DNA of 64,000 bases from Paraburkholderia caledonica NBRC 102488 (GTDB lineage: Bacteria; Pseudomonadota; Gammaproteobacteria; Burkholderiales; Burkholderiaceae), in the NCBI RefSeq assembly GCF_000685095.1, contig NZ_BAYE01000006.1, positions 186,001 through 250,000 on the forward strand, in the 5' to 3' direction. Of this stretch, positions 8,362 to 15,768 are shown one piece after another (the first letter of the stretch is position 1; the number at the start of each line of letters is the position of its first letter). The notes below the pieces were generated by a model that saw only the letters and a program-made list of their open reading frames with translations, was not told the DNA's origin and did no database searches. Both the position numbers and the translations under genes were made by a program.

Positions 8362-8390
8362 TACGTAGTAATACGTAGCCGGCTTACGTA
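8362..8390. promoter_or_regulatory. Three TACGTA palindromes in the kinase/symporter divergent region
   Basis: TACGTA occurs at 8362-8367, 8372-8377 and 8385-8390. The first two are embedded in the near-repeat CTACGTAGTA / ATACGTAGCC. All lie 23-51 bp upstream of the histidine kinase start and about 280 bp upstream of the DUF3311 gene. A cluster of identical 6-bp palindromes is typical of response-regulator binding. Binding by the adjacent NarL-type regulator is an inference. Confidence 0.55.
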
Positions 8391-8667
8391 GTTGCGCGCT
8401 TGTGAGGACGCTTACGAAGGCGAATACTACATCCCCGCGGCGTACTGCGTCTTTGCGGGCCCCTTTCGCCCTGATGCCGCCGCGCATTTCGTATGAACGT
8501 TATGAGCCGGGCCCTGTTAATGCTGCGCCTGACAGGCGTTAGCAGCGCGCAAGGGCAAATTCCGGTTTGGCACCGCGGTATTGCAAGCAGATGCCCGGTG
8601 CCGGCTTTCCGCGTGCCGGACCACAAGTCCGGATGCGTGGTGTCAATAATAGATCTAGGAGAAGTAC
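8391..8667. other. Intergenic region upstream of the DUF3311/symporter operon
   Basis: 277 bp with no supported gene. It must contain the symporter operon promoter, but no clear sigma-70 hexamers were identified. A sigma-54-like TGGCAC...TTGCA at 8568-8585 has the wrong spacing (see rejected items). A good ribosome-binding site (AGGAGAAGTAC) precedes the ATG at 8668. Confidence 0.4.
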
Positions 8668-8865
8668 ATGGAGACCTCCCCCACCGCCGGCCGGTCATGG
8701 CTATGGCTCATTCTTTTGCTCCCGTACATCGCGTTGCTATGGTTGCCGTTTTATAACGACACGCGTCCGTCGTTCGCCGGTTTTCCGTTCTTTTACTGGT
8801 ATCAGTTCTTGTGGGTGCCGTTGACCTCGCTACTGATTTACGTCGTGTATCGAGGTGTCAAATGA
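8668..8865 (+). CDS. DUF3311 small membrane protein, symporter partner
   Basis: 65 residues with two predicted transmembrane helices: WLWLILLLPYIALLWLPFYN and FFYWYQFLWVPLTSLLIYVVY. This matches the DUF3311 pattern, in which a short two-helix protein is encoded immediately before a sodium:solute symporter. It overlaps the symporter gene by 4 bp, implying coupled translation and a stoichiometric partnership, much as small YhjB/DUF485-like partners accompany other SSS permeases. AGGAG lies 8 bp upstream of the ATG. The biochemical role in the inner membrane is not known to me. Confidence 0.85.
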   Translation: METSPTAGRSWLWLILLLPYIALLWLPFYNDTRPSFAGFPFFYWYQFLWVPLTSLLIYVVYRGVK

Positions 8866-10343
8866 GCGATCTGAATCCCGTCAATCCGGTGGCGATGACC
8901 GTCTTCATCGCGTTCTTTGTTCTCGTTACGGTGATCGGCTTCTTCGCGGCGCGCTGGAAGCGCGGCGACCTCACGCAATTGCATGAATGGGGGCTTGGCG
9001 GCCGGCAGTTCGGTACGGTGATTTCATGGTTCCTGGTGGGCGGAGACTTCTACACCGCATACACGGTGATCGCGGTTCCTGCGCTCGTGTACTCCGTTGG
9101 TGCTTATGGTTTCTTCGCTCTGCCGTACACGATCATCGTTTACCCGTTCGTGTTCGCTGTCATGCCGAAACTGTGGAAAGTCGCACATGCGAAAAACCAC
9201 ATCACGGCAGCGGACTACGTGCACGGTGAATACGGCGGCAAGTGGTTTCCGGCCGCTGTCGCGCTGACCGGCATTGTCGCGACCATGCCGTATATCGCGC
9301 TGCAACTTGTCGGCATGCAAGTAGTGATCAAGGGGCTTGGCGTGACCGGCGAATTGCCGCTGATCGTCGCGTTCGTGATCCTCGCGCTCTACACGTATGC
9401 AAGCGGCCTGCGTGCTCCGGCGATGATCGCGTTCGTGAAGGACATCATGATTTATATCGTCGTGATTGCGGCGGTGTGGCTGATTCCCGCGAAGCTCGGC
9501 GGCTACGCGCATGTGTTCGACGCAGCCGATACGTACTTCAAGGCGAAGGGCGGCGCGACCGGCATCATCCTCAAGCCGACGCAATTCACTGCGTATGCAT
9601 CGCTCGCGCTGGGTTCCGCTCTGGCCGCGTTTATGTATCCGCATACGATGACGGCGGTGCTGTCTTCTTCGTCGGCGGCTACGGTTCGCAAGAATGCGAT
9701 TTTCCTGCCGGCTTATACGTTGTTGCTGGGTCTGATCGCGTTGCTCGGCTACATGGCGATTGCGGCCGGCGTGCATGTGAAGTCGGCGTCGGACATTGTG
9801 CCGGCCCTCTTTGGCACCTTGTTCCCGTCGTGGTTCGTCGGTTTCGCCGCGGCGGCGATCGCGATCAGCGCGCTGGTTCCCGCAGCAATCATGTCGATCG
9901 GTGCGGCCAATCTGTTCACGCGCAATTTGTGGCGTCCGCTGGTGTCCCCGAACATCACGCCGGAGGCCGAGGCGTCGAACGCGAAGATCGTGTCGTTGGT
10001 GGTGAAGTTCGGCGCGCTGCTGTTTATCGTGTTCCTGCCCACGCAATATGCAATCGACCTGCAATTGCTCGGCGGCGTGTGGATCCTGCAGATTTTCCCG
10101 GCTATCGTGTTCTCGCTGTACACGCGTCGCCTGAATACGCCGGGCCTGTTCGCCGGCTGGCTCGTGGGTATCGTGCTCGGCACGGCACTCGCAATTTCAC
10201 AGGGGCTCAAGCCGGTGTTTGCGCTGCATCTCGGCGATGCTGTGTACCCGATCTATATCGGCCTCATCGCACTGGTGGTGAACATTGTCGTGACGTTTGT
10301 CGTCTCTGCCGTGTCGCCGCGCCGGGTGGCAGTTAGCGCCTGA
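8862..10343 (+). CDS. Sodium:solute symporter family permease, MctP-like monocarboxylate uptake
   Basis: 493 residues with about 13 hydrophobic segments, the size of an SSS permease. SSS signatures include EWGLGGRQFGTVISWFLVGGDFYTAYTVI near the N-terminus, ALGSALAAFMYPHTMTAVLSSSSAATVRKNAIFLPAYTLL and the late ISALVPAAIMSIGAANLFTRN. The inner-membrane protein couples Na+ to uptake of an organic solute. The MctP subgroup takes up lactate, pyruvate, propionate and similar acids, and the neighbouring Cache-kinase system fits carboxylate sensing. The start at 8862 is fixed by the ATGA overlap with the DUF3311 gene; longer frames read into that gene. A terminator follows at 10371. Confidence 0.92.
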   Translation: MSDLNPVNPVAMTVFIAFFVLVTVIGFFAARWKRGDLTQLHEWGLGGRQFGTVISWFLVGGDFYTAYTVIAVPALVYSVGAYGFFALPYTIIVYPFVFAVMPKLWKVAHAKNHITAADYVHGEYGGKWFPAAVALTGIVATMPYIALQLVGMQVVIKGLGVTGELPLIVAFVILALYTYASGLRAPAMIAFVKDIMIYIVVIAAVWLIPAKLGGYAHVFDAADTYFKAKGGATGIILKPTQFTAYASLALGSALAAFMYPHTMTAVLSSSSAATVRKNAIFLPAYTLLLGLIALLGYMAIAAGVHVKSASDIVPALFGTLFPSWFVGFAAAAIAISALVPAAIMSIGAANLFTRNLWRPLVSPNITPEAEASNAKIVSLVVKFGALLFIVFLPTQYAIDLQLLGGVWILQIFPAIVFSLYTRRLNTPGLFAGWLVGIVLGTALAISQGLKPVFALHLGDAVYPIYIGLIALVVNIVVTFVVSAVSPRRVAVSA

Positions 10344-10358
10344 TCGTCCAGTTCCTGT

Positions 10359-10755
10359 TCAGCTTCGCAGACGCCGCGAGCCGTAAGGCCCGTGGCGTTT
10401 TTGCTTGATTGAAAGAACGCAGCGCAGCCTGCAGCAAACGCCGTAGACCTGTACTTCGACCGATTGCATTGCCCGGCGAATGACGCCCGCCCGGGTCAAC
10501 GATTCGTCGCGGATCGTTTCGATCAGGCAATCGATAAAGCATCGCGACGCGGCATCGGCCGGCTCGCCAGTGCGCACTATGACGCCGACGGTGGACTCAT
10601 CGAGTTCGTCCGGCAATGGGATCGCACACAGACCGTCACGCGCCGCGCAAAGCTCGACAAGATGCCAGGGGAAAAATGCTGAGCATGTCGGTGCGCTTGG
10701 GCAGCGCGACCGCGACAGTCAGCGAGTGCCCAAGTGGATAAGTGATCCTAACTAA
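10359..10755 (-). pseudogene. LysR-family regulator remnant: C-terminal effector domain only, frameshifted
   Basis: The minus strand from about 10755 encodes LysR effector-domain sequence (LVRITYPLGHSLTVAVAL, then PKRTDMLSIFP). At the run of T and C around 10667-10676 the homology shifts by one base to WHLVELCAARDGLCAIPLPD, then ELDESTVGVIVRTGEP and ending CLIETIRDESLTRAGVIRRAMQS. The one-base slip breaks the frame. An in-frame TAG lies just upstream of the homologous part, and the whole DNA-binding half is missing. The 3' part also reads past the expected C-terminus into the terminator. The start and end of the homologous part are approximate. This is a decayed gene, not a functional regulator. 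Confidence 0.7.
10371..10402 (+). terminator. Rho-independent terminator after the symporter gene
   Basis: An 11-bp stem with G-U pairs (CGCCGCGAGCC at 10372-10382, loop GTAA, GGCCCGTGGCG at 10387-10397) is followed by five T. It lies 28 bp after the symporter stop codon and overlaps the 3' end of the LysR remnant on the other strand. Confidence 0.8.
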
Positions 10756-10859
10756 AAAAGGTAGCGTTTTATGCAATGGCTTCTAGAATCAACTTTATAA
10801 AAACGATGAGATTGAGTGCCAGTCGCACGGGCGGTGTTGCACTAATGAGGAGAGAGACT

Positions 10860-11132
10860 ATGTGCGATGCAGAAGTCGCTGCTGTGTTGCTGAACCGTTG
10901 CACAGTTCAGCCATTCGACGAACCGGAGCCGTCTTACCTCGGCATACTGCGTGAAGGAAATCTGATGTTCAAACACGAGCATGGCTTCGGGGGCTTGCGC
11001 GATATTCCCGAAAGCGACGCGTGTCGTACCGAGTCGCTGATTTTTGCCGACGGCTCGCGTGCGTTGCGGGTTAGCGCGACCGGGAGCGAAGGTGGCTGGA
11101 CCCGCTGGGCGGCCTTGCAACCGCTGCACTGA
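10860..11132 (+). CDS. Small hypothetical protein, 90 aa
   Basis: A small protein I do not recognise. It starts MCDAEVAAVLLNRCTVQPFDEPEPSYLGIL and ends GGWTRWAALQPLH, with no signal peptide, membrane segment or known motif. The strongest argument that it is real is a GAGGAGAG ribosome-binding site at about 10847-10854, 5-6 bp before the ATG at 10860, and ordinary third-position GC. Longer in-frame starts at 10776 and 10845 lack this spacing. It stands alone between the LysR remnant and a convergent oxidoreductase gene. Confidence 0.5.
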   Translation: MCDAEVAAVLLNRCTVQPFDEPEPSYLGILREGNLMFKHEHGFGGLRDIPESDACRTESLIFADGSRALRVSATGSEGGWTRWAALQPLH

Positions 11133-11195
11133 GCCCGGCGGCGCTGTGGTGGCGCAGGTAAAAGCGAGCGGCAATGACGCCGCTCGCGCTCGCCG

Positions 11196-12437
11196 TTAGA
11201 AACGGTCAACTCTGAATGGCCGCGGGTCCACCACCGTTTGCTCTCCGGTCATCATTTCGGCGATGAGGCGGCCTGTCACTGGCCCCAGCGTAAGTCCGTG
11301 ATGCGCGTGGCCGAATGCGAACCATAAGCCCTGATGTTTTCCAGCGCGCCCGATCACCGGCATCATGTCGGGCGTGCAAGGCCGCGCGCCCATCCACGGT
11401 TGATCGTCGACACGTTGGTCCAATGGGAACAGCGTGCGTGCAATCGGTTCGACAGCGGCGAGTTGCGTGGGCGTTTTCGGCGCGTCGCGCAGCGCAATTT
11501 CGGCACCCGTCGTCAGGCGGATGCCGCTTGCCATTGGCGCAAGCAGGTAGCCATTTTCCACGTCGAGCACCGGATGATTCAGGTGTGCTCCAGCCCTTGG
11601 CGAATAGTGCATGTGATAGCCGCGCTTGACGCCGAGCGGCAGGGAGTACCCGAGCCTCGAAGTGATAACGTCCGACCACGGCCCGAGTGCGACGACCACC
11701 GAAGAGGCCGCGATAGTCCCAGCGTCTGTCGTCACCTCCCAGCCATTGCGAAGCGTGTTCGCATCGCCGGTGAAGATGCGTCCGCCGAGTGTTTCGAAGT
11801 ACTTTGCGTAGGCTGTGACGAGTGCGTTCGGATCGCTCACCGAATCGGCTTGCGTGTAGCGCAATCCACCTTGCAATGCCTTGTCGAGATCGGGTTCGGC
11901 CTGCTGCAGGCGAGCCGCGTCGAGCGTTTCGAATTCGACGCCATATTCGCGGTGCCATTTCTCCGCGAGGCGTACTTCCGCGTCTTGGGCCGCGTTGCTG
12001 CGAAACACCTTGATCCAGCCGATGGGCCGAAGCAATGCACTCGCGCCTGCGTTTGCGGCCAACTCGCGGTGCTCGCTAATGCAGTGTTCGATAAGCGTCG
12101 AGTACGACCTCGCGATTGCAGCGTGCTTAACTGGCTCGGAATTGCGCCAGTACTTCCACAGGAACGGCGCGGCGTGGACCAGCGCATCGCCATGGTAGCG
12201 AACGTCGAGTGACTGGTTGCGCGCGTACCGAAGCAGGGCGCCGAGTCCGCGTGGGAACGCATACGGATAGACGCCTTCGCGCTGGATCAGGCCTGCGTTG
12301 CCAAACGAAGTCTCGTTGCCGGGCAGCTTGCGATCGACCAGCGCGACCCGACGGCCGCGTTGTTGCAGATGCACGGCCACGCACACGCCGACAATGCCTG
12401 CGCCTAACACTACGGTATCGAATTTGATTGCAGTCAT
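11196..12437 (-). CDS. FAD-dependent D-amino-acid dehydrogenase-like oxidoreductase (DadA/DAO family)
   Basis: 413 residues. The N-terminal dinucleotide-binding motif is VVLGAGIVGVCVAVHLQQRGRRVALVDR. The C-terminal DAO segment contains MGARPCTPDMMPVIGRAGKHQGLWFAFGHAHHGLTLGPVTGRLIAEMMTG, the typical FAD-contact region of DadA-like enzymes. These oxidatively deaminate amino acids or sarcosine-like amines and pass electrons to the respiratory chain. It is the last gene of an operon with an MHS transporter and a truncated amidase; its ATG overlaps the amidase-remnant stop (ATGA). The adjacent XRE-cupin regulator points to amino acid or polyamine-like substrates. Exact substrate unknown. Confidence 0.9.
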   Translation of the reverse strand: MTAIKFDTVVLGAGIVGVCVAVHLQQRGRRVALVDRKLPGNETSFGNAGLIQREGVYPYAFPRGLGALLRYARNQSLDVRYHGDALVHAAPFLWKYWRNSEPVKHAAIARSYSTLIEHCISEHRELAANAGASALLRPIGWIKVFRSNAAQDAEVRLAEKWHREYGVEFETLDAARLQQAEPDLDKALQGGLRYTQADSVSDPNALVTAYAKYFETLGGRIFTGDANTLRNGWEVTTDAGTIAASSVVVALGPWSDVITSRLGYSLPLGVKRGYHMHYSPRAGAHLNHPVLDVENGYLLAPMASGIRLTTGAEIALRDAPKTPTQLAAVEPIARTLFPLDQRVDDQPWMGARPCTPDMMPVIGRAGKHQGLWFAFGHAHHGLTLGPVTGRLIAEMMTGEQTVVDPRPFRVDRF

Positions 12438-12607
12438 CGGTTAAAGCGCTGAAAAGCCCGAGCCATTCGAGCCGGACCTGTTGAGAAGATAAGGTACGCG
12501 TCGAGCAGTTCCGCCGGCGAGATTGTCATCACGCCAATCATGCGGCGCAGCTCGATCGCTCTGCGCCCGGGCAATCCGGTGTCGTGAGTCATCGCCTCTT
12601 CGCTCAT
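12434..12607 (-). pseudogene. Truncated amidase (amidase-signature family) remnant, 57-codon frame
   Basis: An open 57-codon frame between the transporter and DadA-like genes. Residues 6-37 (MTHDTGLPGRRAIELRRMIG, then VMTISPAELLDA) match the N-terminal helix region of amidase-signature enzymes, whose usual form is 'RxAxELRxxIxxxxISPVELLxA'. The frame then jumps to YLIFSTGPARMARAFQRFNR and stops, and the stop overlaps the DadA-like start. A normal amidase is about 460 residues, so the catalytic Ser-Ser-Lys part is absent, most likely through a large internal deletion. It may still be translated as a coupling leader. The call rests on about 32 residues of pattern, hence moderate confidence. Confidence 0.55.
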
Positions 12608-12635
12608 TGCGTTCTTGCTTGTTGCCTGTTCATCG

Positions 12636-13922
12636 TCAGCCGAGCGCTTCGCCCGTACGGTCTCGCAGCCAGATCACGGGTACTAGCGAGATCGCGCAGG
12701 CAGCGGCGACATACCAGGCCGGCGCGAGCGGATTGCCGGTGCGCGCGACCAGCCAGCTTGCAATAAACGGCGAGAAGCCGCCGAAGAACGAAGCGCTCAC
12801 CACATATGTCAACGCAATCCCCGTTGCGCGCACATGTTTCGGGAACAGTTCCGGAATCATCACCAGCACGGGCACGATCTGCCCGGACACGAACACGGCG
12901 AGCAGCGCCGAGACCATGCAAAGCGCTGCCATGGACGGATGCGCGCTCAGAAATGCGAACGCCGGATACACGAGCAGGAGCATCGCCACGCGGGAGATCA
13001 CCAGCACCCGCTTGCGGGTGAAGCGATCGGCCAGCATGCCCGCGAGCGGCGCCGCAACGAAGAGCGCGAGCGAACTGACGATACCCGAGATGACCGCGGA
13101 CGTGGAAGAAAGGTGCAGCGCGCGCACCGCATGGCTCGGCAGGAAGAACGCGGTGATATAGACAGAAACCGAACCGCCCAATTCGGCGAAAGTGCCGAGA
13201 ATCGTGAGCTTCAGATGCGTGGTCAACGCGGCCTTCAGCGCCCCGCGCGGCGCCGGTTCGCCGGGCTTGCGCTCGGTGAGCGTTTCTTCGAGGCGTCTGC
13301 GGATCAGCATGCCGGCCGGTGCCGCGACGATGCCGAGCACGAACGGGAGACGCCAGCCCCATTCGAGCACCGCCTCCTTCGGCAACAGCACGTTGACGAG
13401 CGTCGCGACGAGCGCGCCGAGCACGAGCCCCGCGGCGGTCGCGGCGAAGTTCCAGCTCGCAAAGAAGGCGCGGGTGTCGTCGGTCGCGTACTCGACGAGC
13501 AGCGTCGTGCCAGGCCCGAACTCGCCGCCCGCCGCGAAGCCCTGGATCAGGCGCGCCACGAGCACGATCAACGGCGCGGCGAGTCCTGCAACCGCATAGG
13601 TCGGCGCGCACGCGATCATCGCGCAACTGAGCGCCATCAGCATGATGGTCAGGACCATCGCGTTCTTGCGCCCCGCGCGGTCCGCATAGGCGCCGATCAC
13701 AACGCCGCCCAGAGGCCGGACCACGAAGCCGACGCCGAATACACCGATCGACAGCAGGAACTGGTTGACCGGCGATGCACCAGGGAAGAACAACTGCCCG
13801 ATCTGAATAGCAAAAAAGCTGTAGATCGTGAAGTCGTAGAATTCGAGCGCCGTGCCGATGGTCGTGGCAGTGATGACGCGGGTCTTCGTCAAACCGGGCT
13901 TACTGAGAGCAAGGGTAGACAC
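12636..13922 (-). CDS. MFS transporter, metabolite:H+ symporter (MHS) family
   Basis: 428 residues and 12 predicted helices. MHS signatures are present: ATTIGTALEFYDFTIYSFFA in TM1, RPLGGVVIGAYADRAGRKNAMVLTIMLMALS (loop 2-3) and ARLIQGFAAGGEFGPGTTLLVEYATDDTRAFFASWN. MHS members import organic acids, betaines or related metabolites with protons. The start is GTG at 13922, giving the usual MHS length, with GGGAA about 8 bp upstream; the longer frame overlaps the divergent regulator and its operator. It heads an operon with the amidase remnant and the DadA-like oxidoreductase. Confidence 0.88.
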   Translation of the reverse strand: MSTLALSKPGLTKTRVITATTIGTALEFYDFTIYSFFAIQIGQLFFPGASPVNQFLLSIGVFGVGFVVRPLGGVVIGAYADRAGRKNAMVLTIMLMALSCAMIACAPTYAVAGLAAPLIVLVARLIQGFAAGGEFGPGTTLLVEYATDDTRAFFASWNFAATAAGLVLGALVATLVNVLLPKEAVLEWGWRLPFVLGIVAAPAGMLIRRRLEETLTERKPGEPAPRGALKAALTTHLKLTILGTFAELGGSVSVYITAFFLPSHAVRALHLSSTSAVISGIVSSLALFVAAPLAGMLADRFTRKRVLVISRVAMLLLVYPAFAFLSAHPSMAALCMVSALLAVFVSGQIVPVLVMIPELFPKHVRATGIALTYVVSASFFGGFSPFIASWLVARTGNPLAPAWYVAAACAISLVPVIWLRDRTGEALG

Positions 13923-13966
13923 GATAGGGTTCCCACAGAAATGGTGGAATCGACGTGAGTTATCAT

Positions 13967-14004
13967 ATACGAGAAAAAATAAATTTCTCACATACGAGAA
14001 ATTT
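13967..14004. promoter_or_regulatory. Operator: 9-bp inverted repeat plus direct repeat in the MFS/XRE-cupin divergent region
   Basis: AAATTTCTC (13981-13989) and GAGAAATTT (13996-14004) form a perfect inverted repeat with a 6-bp spacer. ATACGAGAAA occurs twice, at 13967-13976 and 13992-14001, 25 bp apart. The block sits between the GTG of the transporter and the ATG of the XRE-cupin regulator. This is the expected place and symmetry for an XRE-cupin repressor operator controlling both genes. Confidence 0.65.
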
Positions 14005-14027
14005 CCTTGCAAGCGGAATCCGGTGAG

Positions 14028-14675
14028 ATGGCCAAAGTAGCAGTGAAACAACAGGCGGCGCTCAGACATGAAGCGCCACCCTTGCTCGATCACAAGCTCG
14101 TGGGCGCGCATTTGCGGCAGGCGCGCAAAGCGCGCGCACTGACGCTGGCCGAGCTATCGGAGCGCTCGGGTATTGCGGTATCGACGATCTCGAAGGCGGA
14201 GCGCGGCGACATTGCGCTGACCTACGACAAGTTCGCGGCGCTCGCGCATTCGCTCGAACTCGAATTCGACGCGATCTTCGGGCGGCGTCGCAAGCCGGCC
14301 GCCGGTGCGATGAAGCCCTCGTTTACGGCGGCGGGCAAGCAGCAGATTTACGACACGCCGAACTACGAGTACGGGATGCTGGCGAACAGTCTGACCGGCA
14401 AACGCATGATGCCGATGCGCGCACACATTCACGCCCGCGCCGTGTCCGACTTCCCCGAATACATCCGGCACTCGGGCGAAGAATTCGTTTTTCTGCTGAG
14501 CGGCAAACTCGAACTGCGCTTCGAGAACGGCAAGTCGTTCAAGCTGATGCCGGGCGACAGTCTTTACTTCGACAGCTCGGTTGGGCACATCTATCTGAGC
14601 GTCGGTGACGAAGACGCCGATGCGCTCGTGTGCTGCGTCGATACGGACGAGCATCGTCCCCGCGGGGCTATCTGA
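14028..14675 (+). CDS. XRE-family transcriptional regulator with C-terminal cupin sensor domain
   Basis: 215 residues. An XRE helix-turn-helix occupies about 22-78 (LVGAHLRQARKARALTLAELSERSGIAVSTISKAERGDIALTYDKFAALAHSLEL). A cupin_2 beta-barrel follows at about 130-205 (HSGEEFVFLLSGKLELRFENGKSFKLMPGDSLYFDSSVGHIYLSV). This architecture is typical of PuuR-like repressors that sense amino acids or polyamines. It is divergent from the MHS transporter/DadA-like operon and has an inverted-repeat operator directly upstream, so self-regulation and control of that operon are likely. ATG at 14028 is chosen over the upstream TTG at 14007, which would place the start right beside the operator. Confidence 0.9.
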   Translation: MAKVAVKQQAALRHEAPPLLDHKLVGAHLRQARKARALTLAELSERSGIAVSTISKAERGDIALTYDKFAALAHSLELEFDAIFGRRRKPAAGAMKPSFTAAGKQQIYDTPNYEYGMLANSLTGKRMMPMRAHIHARAVSDFPEYIRHSGEEFVFLLSGKLELRFENGKSFKLMPGDSLYFDSSVGHIYLSVGDEDADALVCCVDTDEHRPRGAI

Positions 14676-14852
14676 GCGAATGCGTTCGTGCTTGTACGTC
14701 GCGTGATCATGGGGCCGCGGGCCGGACGCGCGGACTCTACCGAACGCAATATGCGGGGCCGTGAGACGTCCCTGTTGCGGACCGATCTTCGGGGGACGGA
14801 AGCCGTCGTCCGCGTCAGCGTGTAAACTGCTGACTTTTTTGCATCCGGTGGT

Positions 14853-15758
14853 ATGTTGCAAGCCCTTCAGCGCACAGCTCCCAGCGGCCCGGCGCTCATC
14901 CGCCTGCTGGCGCGTTTCGCCGATGCCGATGTCCCCGAACCCCGGCAATCGCTGTCCGACAGGCTGAGCCAGTGGCTCGGCTGGACGGACGCGATCGCGC
15001 TGTCTTCGGCGCTTACTGGCGCGCCGCCCTCGGTGCCTGCGGCCGCGCGAGCGTTCGGTAGCGCGGAGGAGGCGGAATGCGCGCGCGCGCGTGCGTCGCT
15101 AGTCAAGACCATTACAGGCGACAGCGCGTTTGCCGTCGCGAGGCGCCGCGGTGCCGGGTACGTCGAGCCGCAGGCCGTGCCGGTGGACTACGCGTTGTTT
15201 CGCCAACGCTACCAGGCCATGCAGCAGTCGATGGAAACGGGCGTCGGCAATTTGCGCGGCCGGCTGCGGGCGCTGCTCGCCGCGAAGACTCCCGCAATGA
15301 GCCGCCTCGCGCTGCTGGACGCCGTGATGGAGCGCGCGCTCGGCGAGCGCGAGCGGAATCTGCTGGCGAGCGTGCCCGTGCTGCTCGCCGGACACTTCGA
15401 GCGGCTCCGCGAGGCCGCGCAGCAGGCGCAAGGCCAGGAGCTGGAGCCGGCGGCGGACGACGGTACGCAAGCGGAGAGTGCAGCGAGCCGGGCCGCAAGC
15501 ACGGCAGCAGGCAATGCCGCAGCCGCAGCCGCGGCCGGCAGTGCCGCTGAGGGCAGCGTTGAGCCGAAGGTCCACGTCCAGGCTCAGCCGCAGCCGCAAG
15601 CGCCCGCTCTTGACGCTGCGCCGAGGCCCGCCCACGCGGTCGCGCCCAATGCGTGGCTCGACGTTTTCCGCAAGGACATGCAGAGCGTGTTGCTTGCTGA
15701 ACTGGATGTTCGTTTACAACCGGTCGAAGGGCTGCTCGCCGCCCTTCGTACTCGCTAA
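14853..15758 (+). CDS. DUF3348 family protein, first gene of ZorAB-like motor cluster
   Basis: 301 residues, predicted cytosolic. The conserved N-terminal half is RTAPSGPALIRLLARFADADVPEPRQSLSDRLSQWLGWTDAIALSSAL, followed by a helical middle (YALFRQRYQAMQQSMETGVGNLRGRLRALL; MSRLALLDAVMERALGERERNLLASVPVLLAGHFERLRE). An Ala/Pro/Gln-rich linker (about 190-270) leads to a short conserved C-terminus, NAWLDVFRKDMQSVLLAELDVRLQPVEGLLAAL. The DUF3348 assignment is from memory of the family and its fixed synteny. The stop is 10 bp before the MotA/ExbB-like gene. Its function is unknown; the conserved C-terminal helix could be a docking element for the membrane partner. Confidence 0.8.
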   Translation: MLQALQRTAPSGPALIRLLARFADADVPEPRQSLSDRLSQWLGWTDAIALSSALTGAPPSVPAAARAFGSAEEAECARARASLVKTITGDSAFAVARRRGAGYVEPQAVPVDYALFRQRYQAMQQSMETGVGNLRGRLRALLAAKTPAMSRLALLDAVMERALGERERNLLASVPVLLAGHFERLREAAQQAQGQELEPAADDGTQAESAASRAASTAAGNAAAAAAAGSAAEGSVEPKVHVQAQPQPQAPALDAAPRPAHAVAPNAWLDVFRKDMQSVLLAELDVRLQPVEGLLAALRTR

Positions 15759-15768
15759 CTGGGACACT

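Noticed and set aside
8568..8585. Sigma-54 promoter (TGGCAC...TTGCA) before the DUF3311/symporter operon
   Set aside because: The GG and GC elements are 12 bp apart instead of the required 10, so sigma-54 RNA polymerase should not recognise it.
9024..10064. Long minus-strand frame opposite the sodium:solute symporter
   Set aside because: Arg/His/Asp-rich shadow of a membrane-protein gene, with no ribosome-binding site or recognisable domain.
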